Below the pieces are notes generated by a model. It searched no databases. It was not told where the DNA came from and saw only the letters and a program-made list of their open reading frames with translations. The translations under genes and the position numbers were made by a program. A stretch of 64,000 nucleotides of DNA from Candidatus Terraquivivens yellowstonensis (lineage in GTDB: Archaea > Thermoproteota > Nitrososphaeria_A > Caldarchaeales > Wolframiiraptoraceae): assembly GCA_023539445.1 (NCBI GenBank), contig JAKCEW010000002.1, forward strand, positions 100,178 through 164,177. The letters run 5' to 3'. This document shows, in pieces, positions 19,347-29,230 of the stretch (position 1 is the first letter of the stretch; every line of letters starts with the position of its first letter).

Positions 19347-20186
19347 CTAAAGTTTAAACTCCTCATCATTTTCAAGCAAAAGTTTCAATTCTTGGAATGT
19401 TACGCTCTTACCCTTTAATAGTTTCTGCTTCGCCTCAGAAATAACGCGCTTTTTAGCCTCTTCTTCCTTCCGTCTCGCGGTATCGTCCATCGCCGTCTTT
19501 AATTGTTCCATCAACAATGTCAACTTAGATTGGAATAATATTCGTTCAGCCTCGACCCTGCTAAGTTTCTCCTTTATTTCCATGTAATCTTTGCGCCTTT
19601 CCTCGTACTTTTTCCTCAGATCCTCATATTCTTCTTTCATTTTGCTAATTTCTTCGTTAATATTTTTCAACATGTTTTTTGTTGTGCTCAGTTCGTCTCC
19701 TATCGACTTAATTTTCTCATTCTGAGCATTAATGCTCGCAATGAGGTTTTCTCGTTTTTTAATCAGTATTGCAGCCTCCTCTAACTTTTTGCACTCAAGG
19801 AAAAGTCTTTTTTCCTCGCTTGGTTTTAGTATCGAAGTATGTATTGTCCACTCTATGTTTTTGATTCTCTCATTTATTTCATCTACGCTAACATCGCTCT
19901 TTGGATATCTTGCATCGTTTTCGATAGCTTTCAACTGTTTGATAAGTTCACCCTTCGAAGCGTAGCATGCATTCAATTCGGACTTCAGCTTCTTATAATC
20001 TTCCAAAAGTTTCCTTTTTTCATTCACCTTTTCTTGAAGCCTCTGCCTCGCCTCTTTTTTCTGTTCGCGAAGGAAATCCAGTTCTTTTGATACCTCGTTG
20101 AGTGTGGCCTCGATTTGCTTTATTACACTACTTAACTCCTTGACTTTCTCCTTAAGTTGCTCAACTTCGGTGCTTTCGTATGCCAT
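19347..20186 (-). CDS. Archaeal coiled-coil protein of unknown function
   Basis: Near-continuous charged heptad-like sequence; ends SEAKQKLLKGKSVTFQELKLLLENDEE. Confidence 0.65.
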   Translation of the reverse strand: MAYESTEVEQLKEKVKELSSVIKQIEATLNEVSKELDFLREQKKEARQRLQEKVNEKRKLLEDYKKLKSELNACYASKGELIKQLKAIENDARYPKSDVSVDEINERIKNIEWTIHTSILKPSEEKRLFLECKKLEEAAILIKKRENLIASINAQNEKIKSIGDELSTTKNMLKNINEEISKMKEEYEDLRKKYEERRKDYMEIKEKLSRVEAERILFQSKLTLLMEQLKTAMDDTARRKEEEAKKRVISEAKQKLLKGKSVTFQELKLLLENDEEFKL

Positions 20187-20293
20187 CGTTCTCTCCCTTT
20201 TGAAAGTTTTTAGGATTATATAAGCCTCTACGTCTTGACATTTATGTGAATATCTAGGACAGTCGTTACAGAGTCTGTTGAATACAAAACCTT

Positions 20294-21055
20294 CTACCTA
20301 AGCTCTAACTCACCCTCGCTAAATATCCTTGTGAGAGCACCATGAAGTTCAACAAGGCCACTCATATTAAGGGCCGACACAGGTATTATGGGAACAAAAC
20401 TACTCACGTCAAATACGGCTTTTGCAACATCCCTTGCGAGTAGCATTTGAGCCCCTTTAAGTCTATTCTCCAAATCTATTAAGAATGCCTCATCCGACTC
20501 AGCCCATCTGAGTATCCTGTTTATGTATTTCTTTGGTACCGCGTCAATTTTTGATAATGCCATAATGAGAGGCATGCCGAAGCTTAAATATATCGAGACG
20601 GAGAGGAATATGCTTGCGGCGAAGTTTTTCGGGTTGACGCAAAACATTGGGTCTAGAAGGAATAGCATCGCCTTGGAACCGTCAGTAAGGTTCTTAGCGA
20701 TTATTTTTCCCTCTTTTCTGAACGCGAAGAGTTCAAGCTGACCCGGCGTATCGACGAGCACGTAATCAACATTGAATGAATTAACTTCTTCTCTTAGTTC
20801 CTCTATATGTCTAGCAACCTCTCTTACTGATGCTATCAGTGCCGCATTCGGTCCAAGCCTTCGTGTTACCATTATCCTTTCGTAGTCGACCATCTCTCTT
20901 ACATCCACATCGGGCTCGTAGGGTAAGACTGTTGCTGCAGGGTCTAGATTAACCGTTATGGTTGACTGCTCTTGGTCACGAAGCCACTCGTTAAATGACC
21001 CGGTCAGGGTCGATTTGCCAGATCCTGCAGTTCCTGTTATGAATAAAGTGTACAT
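20294..21055 (-). CDS. GPN-loop GTPase (ATP/GTP-binding protein)
   Basis: FITGTAGSGKSTLTGSF, LDPAATVLPYEPDVDVRE, GPNAAL motif, DTPGQLELF. Confidence 0.93.
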   Translation of the reverse strand: MYTLFITGTAGSGKSTLTGSFNEWLRDQEQSTITVNLDPAATVLPYEPDVDVREMVDYERIMVTRRLGPNAALIASVREVARHIEELREEVNSFNVDYVLVDTPGQLELFAFRKEGKIIAKNLTDGSKAMLFLLDPMFCVNPKNFAASIFLSVSIYLSFGMPLIMALSKIDAVPKKYINRILRWAESDEAFLIDLENRLKGAQMLLARDVAKAVFDVSSFVPIIPVSALNMSGLVELHGALTRIFSEGELELR

Positions 21056-21115
21056 GGTTCCACTCTAAATCGTTTATTTTACTTCAACTTATATGCATAA
21101 CTTGACTCTAGGAGT

Positions 21116-22264
21116 TTATTCGGCTCTAAGCGCTTGGACTGGATCCAGCCTTGCGGCCCTTAAGGCCGGGTATATGCCGGAGAGAAGGCCTACGACGACA
21201 GCAAACAGAAAACTATTGGCTAGTATCGTCGGCGTTACGTTTGGTTGGTATATCACCGGATTACCGCTCGTTCCAATTAAGAAAGACGAAAACATTCCTC
21301 CAAGCGACAGCGCTAACAAGCTTCCTAAAACCATGCCAAGTAAACCTCCTATCACGCCTATTAATGTTGACTCCATTAGAAAAATCTTTGCAACGTCCTT
21401 TTGAGAAAAGCCCAAGGCCCTAAGGATGCCTATTTCCTTTGTCCTCTCCATAATAGTCATGAACATAGTGTTCATGATACCCACACCAGCGACCACTAGT
21501 GCTATGCTGGCTACCACAGAGAGGAATATCGTGAAGTTATTGAGAATTATCTTCACCTGCTTTACTATCGTTAAGGGGCTAATCAGGTCCGCATCTTTTC
21601 CATAAATGTTATTCAAGGCCTCGAGGGTGGGCTCAACGAAATCCGTGGATTCCACAATCACTACTATGCTCGGATAGCTCGTAGACTTGAAAATACTGCG
21701 TGCCTGCGGTATGGTTATCATGATGCTTTTATCAACATCGAGATACGGCGTTGAACCAAACTTCTTGTATATCGCTCCGACGGTAAAAGACTTCGTGACA
21801 CGTTGCCCCTCAACCGTAAGTTCTAACGTTACGGTGCTGTAGAGAGGTATGCTCTTCCCAGACTCTCCGGGCGGGAATGCGACGTCGTATCCTATGGCTA
21901 TCATTGCCATATCATTCGGCGATAATTCTTCGCCCTGATAGATTTCTAAATCGGGCAATACTTGGTACGTTAGGGTTGGATCCAGACCTATTATGGAGAC
22001 TGTTTGCTCTAAGCCACCACCTGTAAGCTTGCCCCGAGAAAGATAGAATGGGCTGACAGCCTTGACCCCCGGTAAGTTTGAGAGCAGCATGACGTCAGTA
22101 TCGGTCAGCTTTAGGCTCTCTCTTTGGCCAGCCCGAACAGATAGTGTTCCGGAGGGGGTTATGAATATGTTGTTGACGCCTATTTTCGAGAGAACGTTAT
22201 CTACCAAGACATTTAGGCCCTCAGTGTTCGATACTAGGGATATTATTAGTGCAGTTCCTATCAT
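21116..22264 (-). CDS. ABC transporter permease (MacB/FtsX-like); true start probably upstream of 22264
   Basis: MacB-like periplasmic domain and C-terminal FtsX domain (MERTKEIGILRALGFSQKDVAKIFLMESTLIGVIGGLLG); in-frame upstream codons read WYAFGGLRTRRVRTILTVVGI before the first ATG. Confidence 0.9.
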   Translation of the reverse strand: MIGTALIISLVSNTEGLNVLVDNVLSKIGVNNIFITPSGTLSVRAGQRESLKLTDTDVMLLSNLPGVKAVSPFYLSRGKLTGGGLEQTVSIIGLDPTLTYQVLPDLEIYQGEELSPNDMAMIAIGYDVAFPPGESGKSIPLYSTVTLELTVEGQRVTKSFTVGAIYKKFGSTPYLDVDKSIMITIPQARSIFKSTSYPSIVVIVESTDFVEPTLEALNNIYGKDADLISPLTIVKQVKIILNNFTIFLSVVASIALVVAGVGIMNTMFMTIMERTKEIGILRALGFSQKDVAKIFLMESTLIGVIGGLLGMVLGSLLALSLGGMFSSFLIGTSGNPVIYQPNVTPTILANSFLFAVVVGLLSGIYPALRAARLDPVQALRAE

Positions 22265-22305
22265 TATGCCTACAACGGTCAGAATAGTCCTTACCCTACG
22301 AGTTC

Positions 22306-24324
22306 TTAAGCCGCCGAAGGCGTACCAGACTGTATCGACGATTTTCGTCCCTTTCTCCCCCCTATCTTTATTGCTGATACGACAGAAGCTACGGCGGCTA
22401 TAACGATTAAGACGGCGGCAATATACCAGACAACATTATCGGTCAGATTGATACCTGTTTTTTCTTGAGGTTGCGGCCAGCTGCTCGTAATTACCACGTC
22501 ATGTACAAACGTCTTCGAAAGGTTGTTCCTTAGCGTATCTTTGTATTCGATCAAGATTTTTACTGGTATAACACCGGGCGTGAGGTTTCCTACGACAGCT
22601 ATCGGCAGATTAAACATCAACGGGGCATTGGGGTTCACATCACCGAGGTAAACGGACCTCAGCGGGCGTATAACATTGTTAGTATCAACCAACAAAATTC
22701 TCGTAAAGAATGCCGGTTCGTTTCCTTCATTTAACAACCTTCCAACAATGTATGGCTGCCTGTGTATGACCTCAAAGCTTAGGTCCTGAAGTTTTAAGTC
22801 TATTATGCCCTTAACATAGTATCCAAGCTTATAACTTTCTGTTTTTGTTACGCCCTGCCAATCCATGTACTCGACATTCACGTTTATGTACGTCGAGTAT
22901 CCAACGGTGGATAGTTTTTCAAAAGTCTGCTCTGAGACAAAGATCAGAGCGTTTAGCTCAATTTCCTCGTCTGGACGTATTTCTTTGAAATATTCTCTGG
23001 CGCCCTCCAGCAGGGTTAACCAACTGGTTGTGGATTCCAAAGTTATCGATACGTCTTTTAGTGTATATGGTTTCAAATTCTTTATGAATATGCTCACGTT
23101 GTTTATAGAACCGGAAGTTAAGTATGTCTCCGATGTTATTTTGAATGCTTTAGAAAGTGGCTGGTCTGCAACCCTTATACCTATTGTTCTGATCGCCTCG
23201 TAGGAGTTATTGTAAGCATCGCGATATGACAGTTTCAACGAGAGTAGGAAAGACTTGCCAGAAGCCATTTGGCTGGCGAATAACTCAAACTCAAGCGGTT
23301 GTTCCTCTCCGGGGTTTAACTCGTTCAAGCTCCACCTGCCAGTTTTTCCAACGAATGTGAGAAATGCTGGCTCGCTTTGCGGAAGCACCAGCTCAGTCTC
23401 TACAGAGTAAGCAGCCTCTGTCCCCTCGTTCCGAATGAGCATTCTTAGCTGGTTTACCGTCGTAGGTGATAGTAGATCGTTATCAAGCGCTACCTCGATC
23501 CTTATCCTCTCAGTTATCTGTGTGCCTATGCGGAACATGGCGTTGTATTGAAGCCTCTTTTGTTGTCCATAGGAGTCTAGATATATGATTTCTATCGGTA
23601 TGCGTAGGGCTTTGTTTGCGGCATAGCTTTCTATCTGTAGCAATACGGGTAACGTCACATCGGTGCCCGGTGGTATTCTGCTAAATTGCCAAAAGCGTTT
23701 TGTATCAACTAAGGTCACACCGGGTATGTCGGGGTCTCCTAACGAAATCATTACGTTATACATGTCCGCAGTGCCGTCGTTGGAGATTATGATCTTGGCC
23801 TCGTTTGGCATTCCTGGTATCAAAGATTTGTACTCTGCCTTGACTGAGGCTAGACTCTTTCCAGTGACTCTTATATCAAAGTAAACATATGATGAGGACA
23901 TGACAAGGTCTTTTTCATCTTCATCATAGTACTTATAGTATACGACCGCGTATGCTTTGTAGAGGCCTGGTTTTACCTCATCAGATATATCGATGAGATA
24001 GCGGAGTGTGAAGGACCTTCCGCTTGGCACGGGGTCTGCATAAGTGGCCTCGCGGGTAAGTCTAGACCTCGTTAAAGAATCCATAAACCCTTCAGGAAGG
24101 ACGAGATAACCCCTTACACCTATTATCTGTTCTTTTCTCGCATTAACCATCTGTAAAATCAATGGTACGTTTTTATCGCCTGCGTTAACTTCGATCTTGT
24201 TGTTTAGGTCGCCCCAGAACGCATCCACGGCTATTATGTTCTCTGAGTGTACGCTTACCAAATTTATAAGTACAAGCACAAATGTTATTGAGAATAACGT
24301 TAAAAGGATTCTATGATTTTTCAT
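22306..24324 (-). CDS. Secreted/membrane-anchored CARDB/NEW3-like (COG1361-type) protein associated with ABC transporter
   Basis: N-terminal signal-like helix, repeated Ig-like blocks (IIISNDGTADMYNV, LIRNEGTEAAYSV, IKNLKPYTLKDVSITL), C-terminal TM helix; sandwiched between ABC ATPase and permease genes. Confidence 0.75.
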   Translation of the reverse strand: MKNHRILLTLFSITFVLVLINLVSVHSENIIAVDAFWGDLNNKIEVNAGDKNVPLILQMVNARKEQIIGVRGYLVLPEGFMDSLTRSRLTREATYADPVPSGRSFTLRYLIDISDEVKPGLYKAYAVVYYKYYDEDEKDLVMSSSYVYFDIRVTGKSLASVKAEYKSLIPGMPNEAKIIISNDGTADMYNVMISLGDPDIPGVTLVDTKRFWQFSRIPPGTDVTLPVLLQIESYAANKALRIPIEIIYLDSYGQQKRLQYNAMFRIGTQITERIRIEVALDNDLLSPTTVNQLRMLIRNEGTEAAYSVETELVLPQSEPAFLTFVGKTGRWSLNELNPGEEQPLEFELFASQMASGKSFLLSLKLSYRDAYNNSYEAIRTIGIRVADQPLSKAFKITSETYLTSGSINNVSIFIKNLKPYTLKDVSITLESTTSWLTLLEGAREYFKEIRPDEEIELNALIFVSEQTFEKLSTVGYSTYINVNVEYMDWQGVTKTESYKLGYYVKGIIDLKLQDLSFEVIHRQPYIVGRLLNEGNEPAFFTRILLVDTNNVIRPLRSVYLGDVNPNAPLMFNLPIAVVGNLTPGVIPVKILIEYKDTLRNNLSKTFVHDVVITSSWPQPQEKTGINLTDNVVWYIAAVLIVIAAVASVVSAIKIGGRKGRKSSIQSGTPSAA

Positions 24325-25027
24325 AAACCATCCCGTCCCTCAACCTGATTATTCGATCAGCAGACTCTGCTATCTCCATGTTATGGGTTACCACCACAAC
24401 AGTGGACCCGTATCTTCTATTTATATCTTTTATCACATTCACGACACCTTCTGCAGACTTTGAGTCAAGGTTGCCAGTAGGCTCGTCACATAGTAGAATT
24501 TTCGGGTTGGTCACTATAGCTCTTGCTATAGCTACGCGTTGCTGTTCACCTCCGCTCAGCTCCGTGGGCTTGTTGTTATACTTTGATGCTAGCCCAACTA
24601 GGTCGAGCGCCCTGATCGCTAACTTCTCCCTTTCGTCTGAAGGAACACCCCTTAGCATTAAAGGAAGTTCTACATTTTGTTTGGCGGTTAATCTGGGTAT
24701 TAGGTTGTACGCTTGAAATACAAAACCTATGGTTTTGTTCCTTAATTTGCTCAGCTCGGTATCATTTAACTCTGAAATGTCTACTCCGTCTATGAAGACT
24801 TTGCCCTTGGTCGGTCTATCTAAAGCACCGGCTATATGAAGTAAGGTAGATTTTCCGCTACCGCTCGGTCCAACAACCGCGACGAACTCGCCGCTTTCAA
24901 TATATAGTGTGACACCCCGCAATGCTGGAAACTCGATATTCCCCATCCGATAAATTTTCCAGACATCCTCGAACCTGATGGCATACGTCTTCGTATTCAT
25001 GCCCATGAAAATGCGCAACGATAACAA
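24311..25027 (-). CDS. ABC transporter ATP-binding protein (LolD/MacB-type)
   Basis: Walker A GPSGSGKSTLL, LSGGEQQRVAIARAI, CDEPTGNLD. Confidence 0.96.
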   Translation of the reverse strand: MLSLRIFMGMNTKTYAIRFEDVWKIYRMGNIEFPALRGVTLYIESGEFVAVVGPSGSGKSTLLHIAGALDRPTKGKVFIDGVDISELNDTELSKLRNKTIGFVFQAYNLIPRLTAKQNVELPLMLRGVPSDEREKLAIRALDLVGLASKYNNKPTELSGGEQQRVAIARAIVTNPKILLCDEPTGNLDSKSAEGVVNVIKDINRRYGSTVVVVTHNMEIAESADRIIRLRDGMVYEKS

Positions 25028-25059
25028 TATAAAGGTATACAGTTCTACAAAAGAATGGC

Positions 25060-26004
25060 ATGGTTGTAATAGATGAAGATGCTGTAACTTCCGTGGTAGA
25101 AAAAGTTATGCCCTCCGTGGTAAACGTTAGCACGATCCACTTTCTTCAAGTATCTCCCTTTGAAATTGCGCCTGTAAGCGGTGTGGGCTCGGGAATAGTG
25201 TTTGATTCAAACGGGTACATTATAACTAATGCGCATGTAGTCGAAGCGGCTCAAAGAATAAACGTTACGCTACACAACGGAGAGGTCCTGACTGGTGAAG
25301 TTATCGGCAAAGACATCATGACGGACATCGCTCTCATAAAGGTTGATAGAAAAGGTCTACAGGCGGCTAGGTTAGGGGATTCTTCGAAACTTAAAGTTGG
25401 ACAATTCGTCATAGCTATAGGGAACCCATTTGGTTTGGCAGGCGGTCCTACAGTAACCGTGGGCGTGATCAGCGCGCTAAACAGAAACATACAGACACGC
25501 TTTGGTTTGATGGAAGGCCTTGTTCAGACGGATGCTGCCATAAATCCGGGCAATAGCGGGGGGCCCCTGATAAACTTAGCGGGCGAAGTTATAGCGATTA
25601 CAACTGCCATAATACCATTTGCCCAAGGTATTGGATTCGCAATACCGATAAATACTGTGAAGAGAGTGGCCGAAGATATAGTTACAGTAGGTTACGTTAG
25701 AAGACCGTGGCTCGGCATAGTAGGTGTCTCCCTTAATCCTGCGATATCAACATACTACAACTTCCCGGTTGATGAAGGTGTTATGGTTTATAGAGTTGCG
25801 CCGAATAGTCCAGCCCACCTAGCAGGTATAAGAGAAGGTGACATAATAGTCGCGATAGATGGTGAAAATGTGAATACCATCGAAGCACTAAAAAAGATAA
25901 TTGAGTCAAAAAAAGTTGGAGCTGAGATAGAGGTAAGCATTGTCAGGGGTTTGAGTTTAATTAGGGCAAAAGTCAGGCTTTTGGCCTTCAGGCCCTCGGA
26001 GTAA
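25060..26004 (+). CDS. HtrA/DegP-type trypsin-like serine protease with PDZ domain
   Basis: GSGIVFDSNGYIITNAHVVEAA, DIALIKVD, QTDAAINPGNSGGPLINLAGEVI; C-terminal PDZ. Confidence 0.94.
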   Translation: MVVIDEDAVTSVVEKVMPSVVNVSTIHFLQVSPFEIAPVSGVGSGIVFDSNGYIITNAHVVEAAQRINVTLHNGEVLTGEVIGKDIMTDIALIKVDRKGLQAARLGDSSKLKVGQFVIAIGNPFGLAGGPTVTVGVISALNRNIQTRFGLMEGLVQTDAAINPGNSGGPLINLAGEVIAITTAIIPFAQGIGFAIPINTVKRVAEDIVTVGYVRRPWLGIVGVSLNPAISTYYNFPVDEGVMVYRVAPNSPAHLAGIREGDIIVAIDGENVNTIEALKKIIESKKVGAEIEVSIVRGLSLIRAKVRLLAFRPSE

Positions 26005-26021
26005 GTTTTGGTGATTTTATC

Positions 26022-27317
26022 ATGGATCTTTACGAGCTTAGGACGCAAAAATCACGAATTCTTCATAGCGAAGCGAGAAAGTTCCTGCCCGGGGGCGTTA
26101 CTTATGCAATAAAGTACTGGGAACCATATCCGATTTATGTCTCCAGAGCTAAAGGTAGCAGGATATGGGATGTTGATGGAAACGAATATTTAGATTTCTG
26201 GATGGGGCACGGAGCGATTATAATGGGGCATGCCTACGAGCCAGTCATCAGGGCAGCGAAAGAACAACTTGAACTGGGCGCCCATCTTGGTTTCTGTCAT
26301 GAATGGGAGATAAAGTTGGCAGAAATTGTAACGAAGATGGTACCAAGCGTAAGGTTATTCAGAGCCACAAACAGCGGTACTGAGGCAAATATGTATGCCA
26401 TCAGACTTGCTAGGGCTTACACGGGGAAAAACAAGATAGCAAAGTTTGAAGGACATTGGCACGGTGGTTATGACGCTCTACATAAGGCTGTTAACCCACC
26501 GCTAGACAAACCGGCATCATTGGGTTTGACGGACTGTGTTATGAATGATACGATAGTTTTGCCGTTTAACGACCTCGATGGTGTAAGGCAAAAAGTAAAA
26601 GGCAAAGATCTTGCATGCATAATTTTAGAACCTGTTATGGGATCTAACGGCATGATACCCGCCGATAGAGAATTCCTTAAAGGACTCAGAGAACTTTGTG
26701 ACGAACTTGATATCCTTTTGATATTCGACGAAGTAATAACAGGCTTCAGGTTGGCCAGGGGTGGCGCGCAAGAGTACTACGGCGTATTGCCAGATATTAC
26801 TACCTTCGGGAAGATCCTCGGAGGAGGTATATTCCCTGCTGGTGGGTTCGGTGGTAGAGAGGATATCATGGAACTGCTCGATCAGACAAAAAGGAAGCAT
26901 TATGAGATGTCGTTTCATGGTGGGACCTATGCTGGGAATCCGCTTACGGCTAGGGCAGGATACACGTTATTAAGCGAGTTGATAAAAGGTGATGTATATC
27001 CAAAGATAAATGCGCTTGGTGAGAAAGCTAGAAAAGGGTTGGAGGATATTTTCAGCAGACATAAAGTAAATGCTCATGTTACCGGTGTAGGGTCCTTATT
27101 TGCGGTTCACTTCACAAAAGAAAAACCAAGAGATATTAGGGGCGCAATAGGTGATACGCAACTTGCAAAAGATTGCTTTTACTTTATGCTTAACAACAAT
27201 ATTCTATGCATGAAACCTAGCAAACAAGTATTTGCCCCCTCAGCAGCCCACTCTGAAGAAGACATAGAACTCTTGCTCTCGGTTATGGAGGAGTTTTTAA
27301 AGCGAGTACCAACTTAA
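26022..27317 (+). CDS. hemL: Glutamate-1-semialdehyde 2,1-aminomutase
   Basis: FLPGGVTYAIKYWEPYP, ATNSGTEANMYAIRLARAYTGKNKIAKFEGHWHGGYD, LIFDEVITGFR, TFGKILGGG. Confidence 0.88.
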   Translation: MDLYELRTQKSRILHSEARKFLPGGVTYAIKYWEPYPIYVSRAKGSRIWDVDGNEYLDFWMGHGAIIMGHAYEPVIRAAKEQLELGAHLGFCHEWEIKLAEIVTKMVPSVRLFRATNSGTEANMYAIRLARAYTGKNKIAKFEGHWHGGYDALHKAVNPPLDKPASLGLTDCVMNDTIVLPFNDLDGVRQKVKGKDLACIILEPVMGSNGMIPADREFLKGLRELCDELDILLIFDEVITGFRLARGGAQEYYGVLPDITTFGKILGGGIFPAGGFGGREDIMELLDQTKRKHYEMSFHGGTYAGNPLTARAGYTLLSELIKGDVYPKINALGEKARKGLEDIFSRHKVNAHVTGVGSLFAVHFTKEKPRDIRGAIGDTQLAKDCFYFMLNNNILCMKPSKQVFAPSAAHSEEDIELLLSVMEEFLKRVPT

Positions 27318-27706
27318 TAAGCCGGTCCGCTTTCTGGTACAATGCTGGCTATGTCCTTTATCTCTCTTATGCCAACCTTTCTCAATATTGATAATTTTCT
27401 CATATATGATACGTCGACTTCTTTCATGCGACCCGATAAGTTGACGACTATCCTTTTAGCGATACTTGTACCTTCAGCGTCCAGATCTGTCAGCACTATT
27501 AACTTGGCTGCGCTGTTGTTTTCAGCCCAGCTTAGCAGTGCCCTTATGGAAGTGTACTTAAGTATCGTACCTTTTATGCCCAGTCTTTTAAGGCATTCCT
27601 CGTCACGCTTGCCCTCGACTAATATGACTGCGCCTGACTCGCTTTCAGCCCTTAAGTCGCTAACGATTTTAAGCACTTTCTCAGCCAGTTCTTGACTCCA
27701 TTGCAT
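27314..27706 (-). CDS. Small Toprim-domain protein
   Basis: AVILVEGKRDEECLKRLGIKG... LIVLTDLDAEGTSIAKRI (Toprim E..DxD motifs). Confidence 0.8.
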   Translation of the reverse strand: MQWSQELAEKVLKIVSDLRAESESGAVILVEGKRDEECLKRLGIKGTILKYTSIRALLSWAENNSAAKLIVLTDLDAEGTSIAKRIVVNLSGRMKEVDVSYMRKLSILRKVGIREIKDIASIVPESGPAY

Positions 27707-27909
27707 CCAAACTTCCTTACTGTCTTTGGACTAAAAAATCTTTTTTTTGAAAAGTTCGGTGCTTTTTTCCGATGGAGGTTATCATTTTATGAGATTTTGA
27801 TTAGCAGAAATCGCTCATGGGTACCTCTTATTAATATACATCCGTATTAACAACGGATTTTTGATACCTTCATTTTTACCTTGCTCCAAGTAAAGGAGGT
27901 GGATAATAA

Positions 27910-28056
27910 GTGAAGGTTGTAACCGTTCACCTTCCAGAGGTTTACCTCGACGTGATAGATGAGCTTGTAAGACGTAAGCTTTACCCCAACAGAGCTGAGG
28001 CAATAAGAACAGCAGTTAGAGATTTCATAATGGAGGAGATGCCGGCAAGTGAGTGA
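27910..28056 (+). CDS. Ribbon-helix-helix (CopG-like) small DNA-binding protein, 48 aa, immediately upstream of ftsZ; not in the ORF track
   Basis: GTG-start translation VKVVTVHLPEVYLDVIDELVRRKLYPNRAEAIRTAVRDFIMEEMPASE*; RHH pattern (beta strand, LxxL, YPNRAEAIRTAVRDFI); RBS-like aaaggaggtg upstream. Confidence 0.85.
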   Translation: MKVVTVHLPEVYLDVIDELVRRKLYPNRAEAIRTAVRDFIMEEMPASE

Positions 28057-29200
28057 GATTATGCTTCCTAGTTCTAATGATGTTGAAAAAGTCGATGGAA
28101 TTCGTATAAAGCTAGTTGGCATAGGTGGGGCTGGCTGCAACACGATCAGCCGGCTTGCCTCACAAGGATTGAATGGTGTTATAACGATCGCCGCAAACAC
28201 TGATGTACAGCATCTAGAGATGATTAGGGCTCATCACAAAATCGTGCTTGGAAAAAACACGACAAGGTTCAGGGGCTCTGGCGGAGACCCGGAAAAAGGC
28301 AGGATGGCGACCGAGGAATGTGAGGAAGAATTTAGAAATTTGCTCAGCGACGCCGACATTGTTTTTGTGATGGCAGGCTTGGGCGGTGGTACCGGCACTG
28401 GAGGTGCACCCGTGGTTGCGTCGGTGGCAAAAGAGTTAGGAGCTATAGTTATCAGCGTAGCGACCTTGCCTTTCAAATTCGAAGGTAACGTTCGAAAGAG
28501 GATAGCGATACAAGGATTACAAAAGCTAAAGGAAGTATGCAACACCGTGGTGTTAATAGACAACAATAAGTTGCTCGATTTCTATCCACAGTACGAGCTA
28601 AGGACTGCCTTCTCATTAGTTGACGACGTCATAAACAATATGTTGCTCAGTATAACAGAGTCAATAGTAAAACCGAGCTTGATAAACATAGACTACGCGG
28701 ATTTCAAAACTCTCGTCGAAAGGGGTAGCTTGGCATCTCTAGGTATAGGTAGATCCTCGTCGCCAAACAGAGCTGAAGAGGCCACCTTTAATGCCTTACA
28801 ATCGCCACTACTCGATGTAACCTATGACAAGCTGTCGGGTGCAATAGTGCACGTCACAGGTGGTGAGGATATGAAGCTGAGCGAAGCTGCAAGACCAGCG
28901 GAGATAATATCGGAGCTGATGGGCATGGACACTCTTGTAATATGGGGTGCTAGGATTGATAACTATTATGCTTCGACCATGCAAGTATCGCTAATACTCA
29001 CAGGCCTTAGCGACAAATTCAGCAGTAGTGCTGAAATTGAAGCTGTAAGTTTACCAAAAACGAATGAAGAACTTAAAATACCACAACCTGTTGTCCCTGC
29101 CCAACCTACTGTTGACAACGAGCTAGAATACGAGTTAGAAAGAATAGTGGCTGAACTCGGAATTAGAAGACTTTCAATAGAAAATGCACACGCCCACTGA
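28049..29200 (+). CDS. ftsZ: Cell division protein FtsZ
   Basis: KLVGIGGAGCNTISRL, AANTDVQHLE, MAGLGGGTGTGGAPVVA, tubulin T-loops. Confidence 0.96.
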   Translation: MSEIMLPSSNDVEKVDGIRIKLVGIGGAGCNTISRLASQGLNGVITIAANTDVQHLEMIRAHHKIVLGKNTTRFRGSGGDPEKGRMATEECEEEFRNLLSDADIVFVMAGLGGGTGTGGAPVVASVAKELGAIVISVATLPFKFEGNVRKRIAIQGLQKLKEVCNTVVLIDNNKLLDFYPQYELRTAFSLVDDVINNMLLSITESIVKPSLINIDYADFKTLVERGSLASLGIGRSSSPNRAEEATFNALQSPLLDVTYDKLSGAIVHVTGGEDMKLSEAARPAEIISELMGMDTLVIWGARIDNYYASTMQVSLILTGLSDKFSSSAEIEAVSLPKTNEELKIPQPVVPAQPTVDNELEYELERIVAELGIRRLSIENAHAH

Positions 29201-29230
29201 GCTAGCTTTCAGATTTCCCTAATTTTATTT

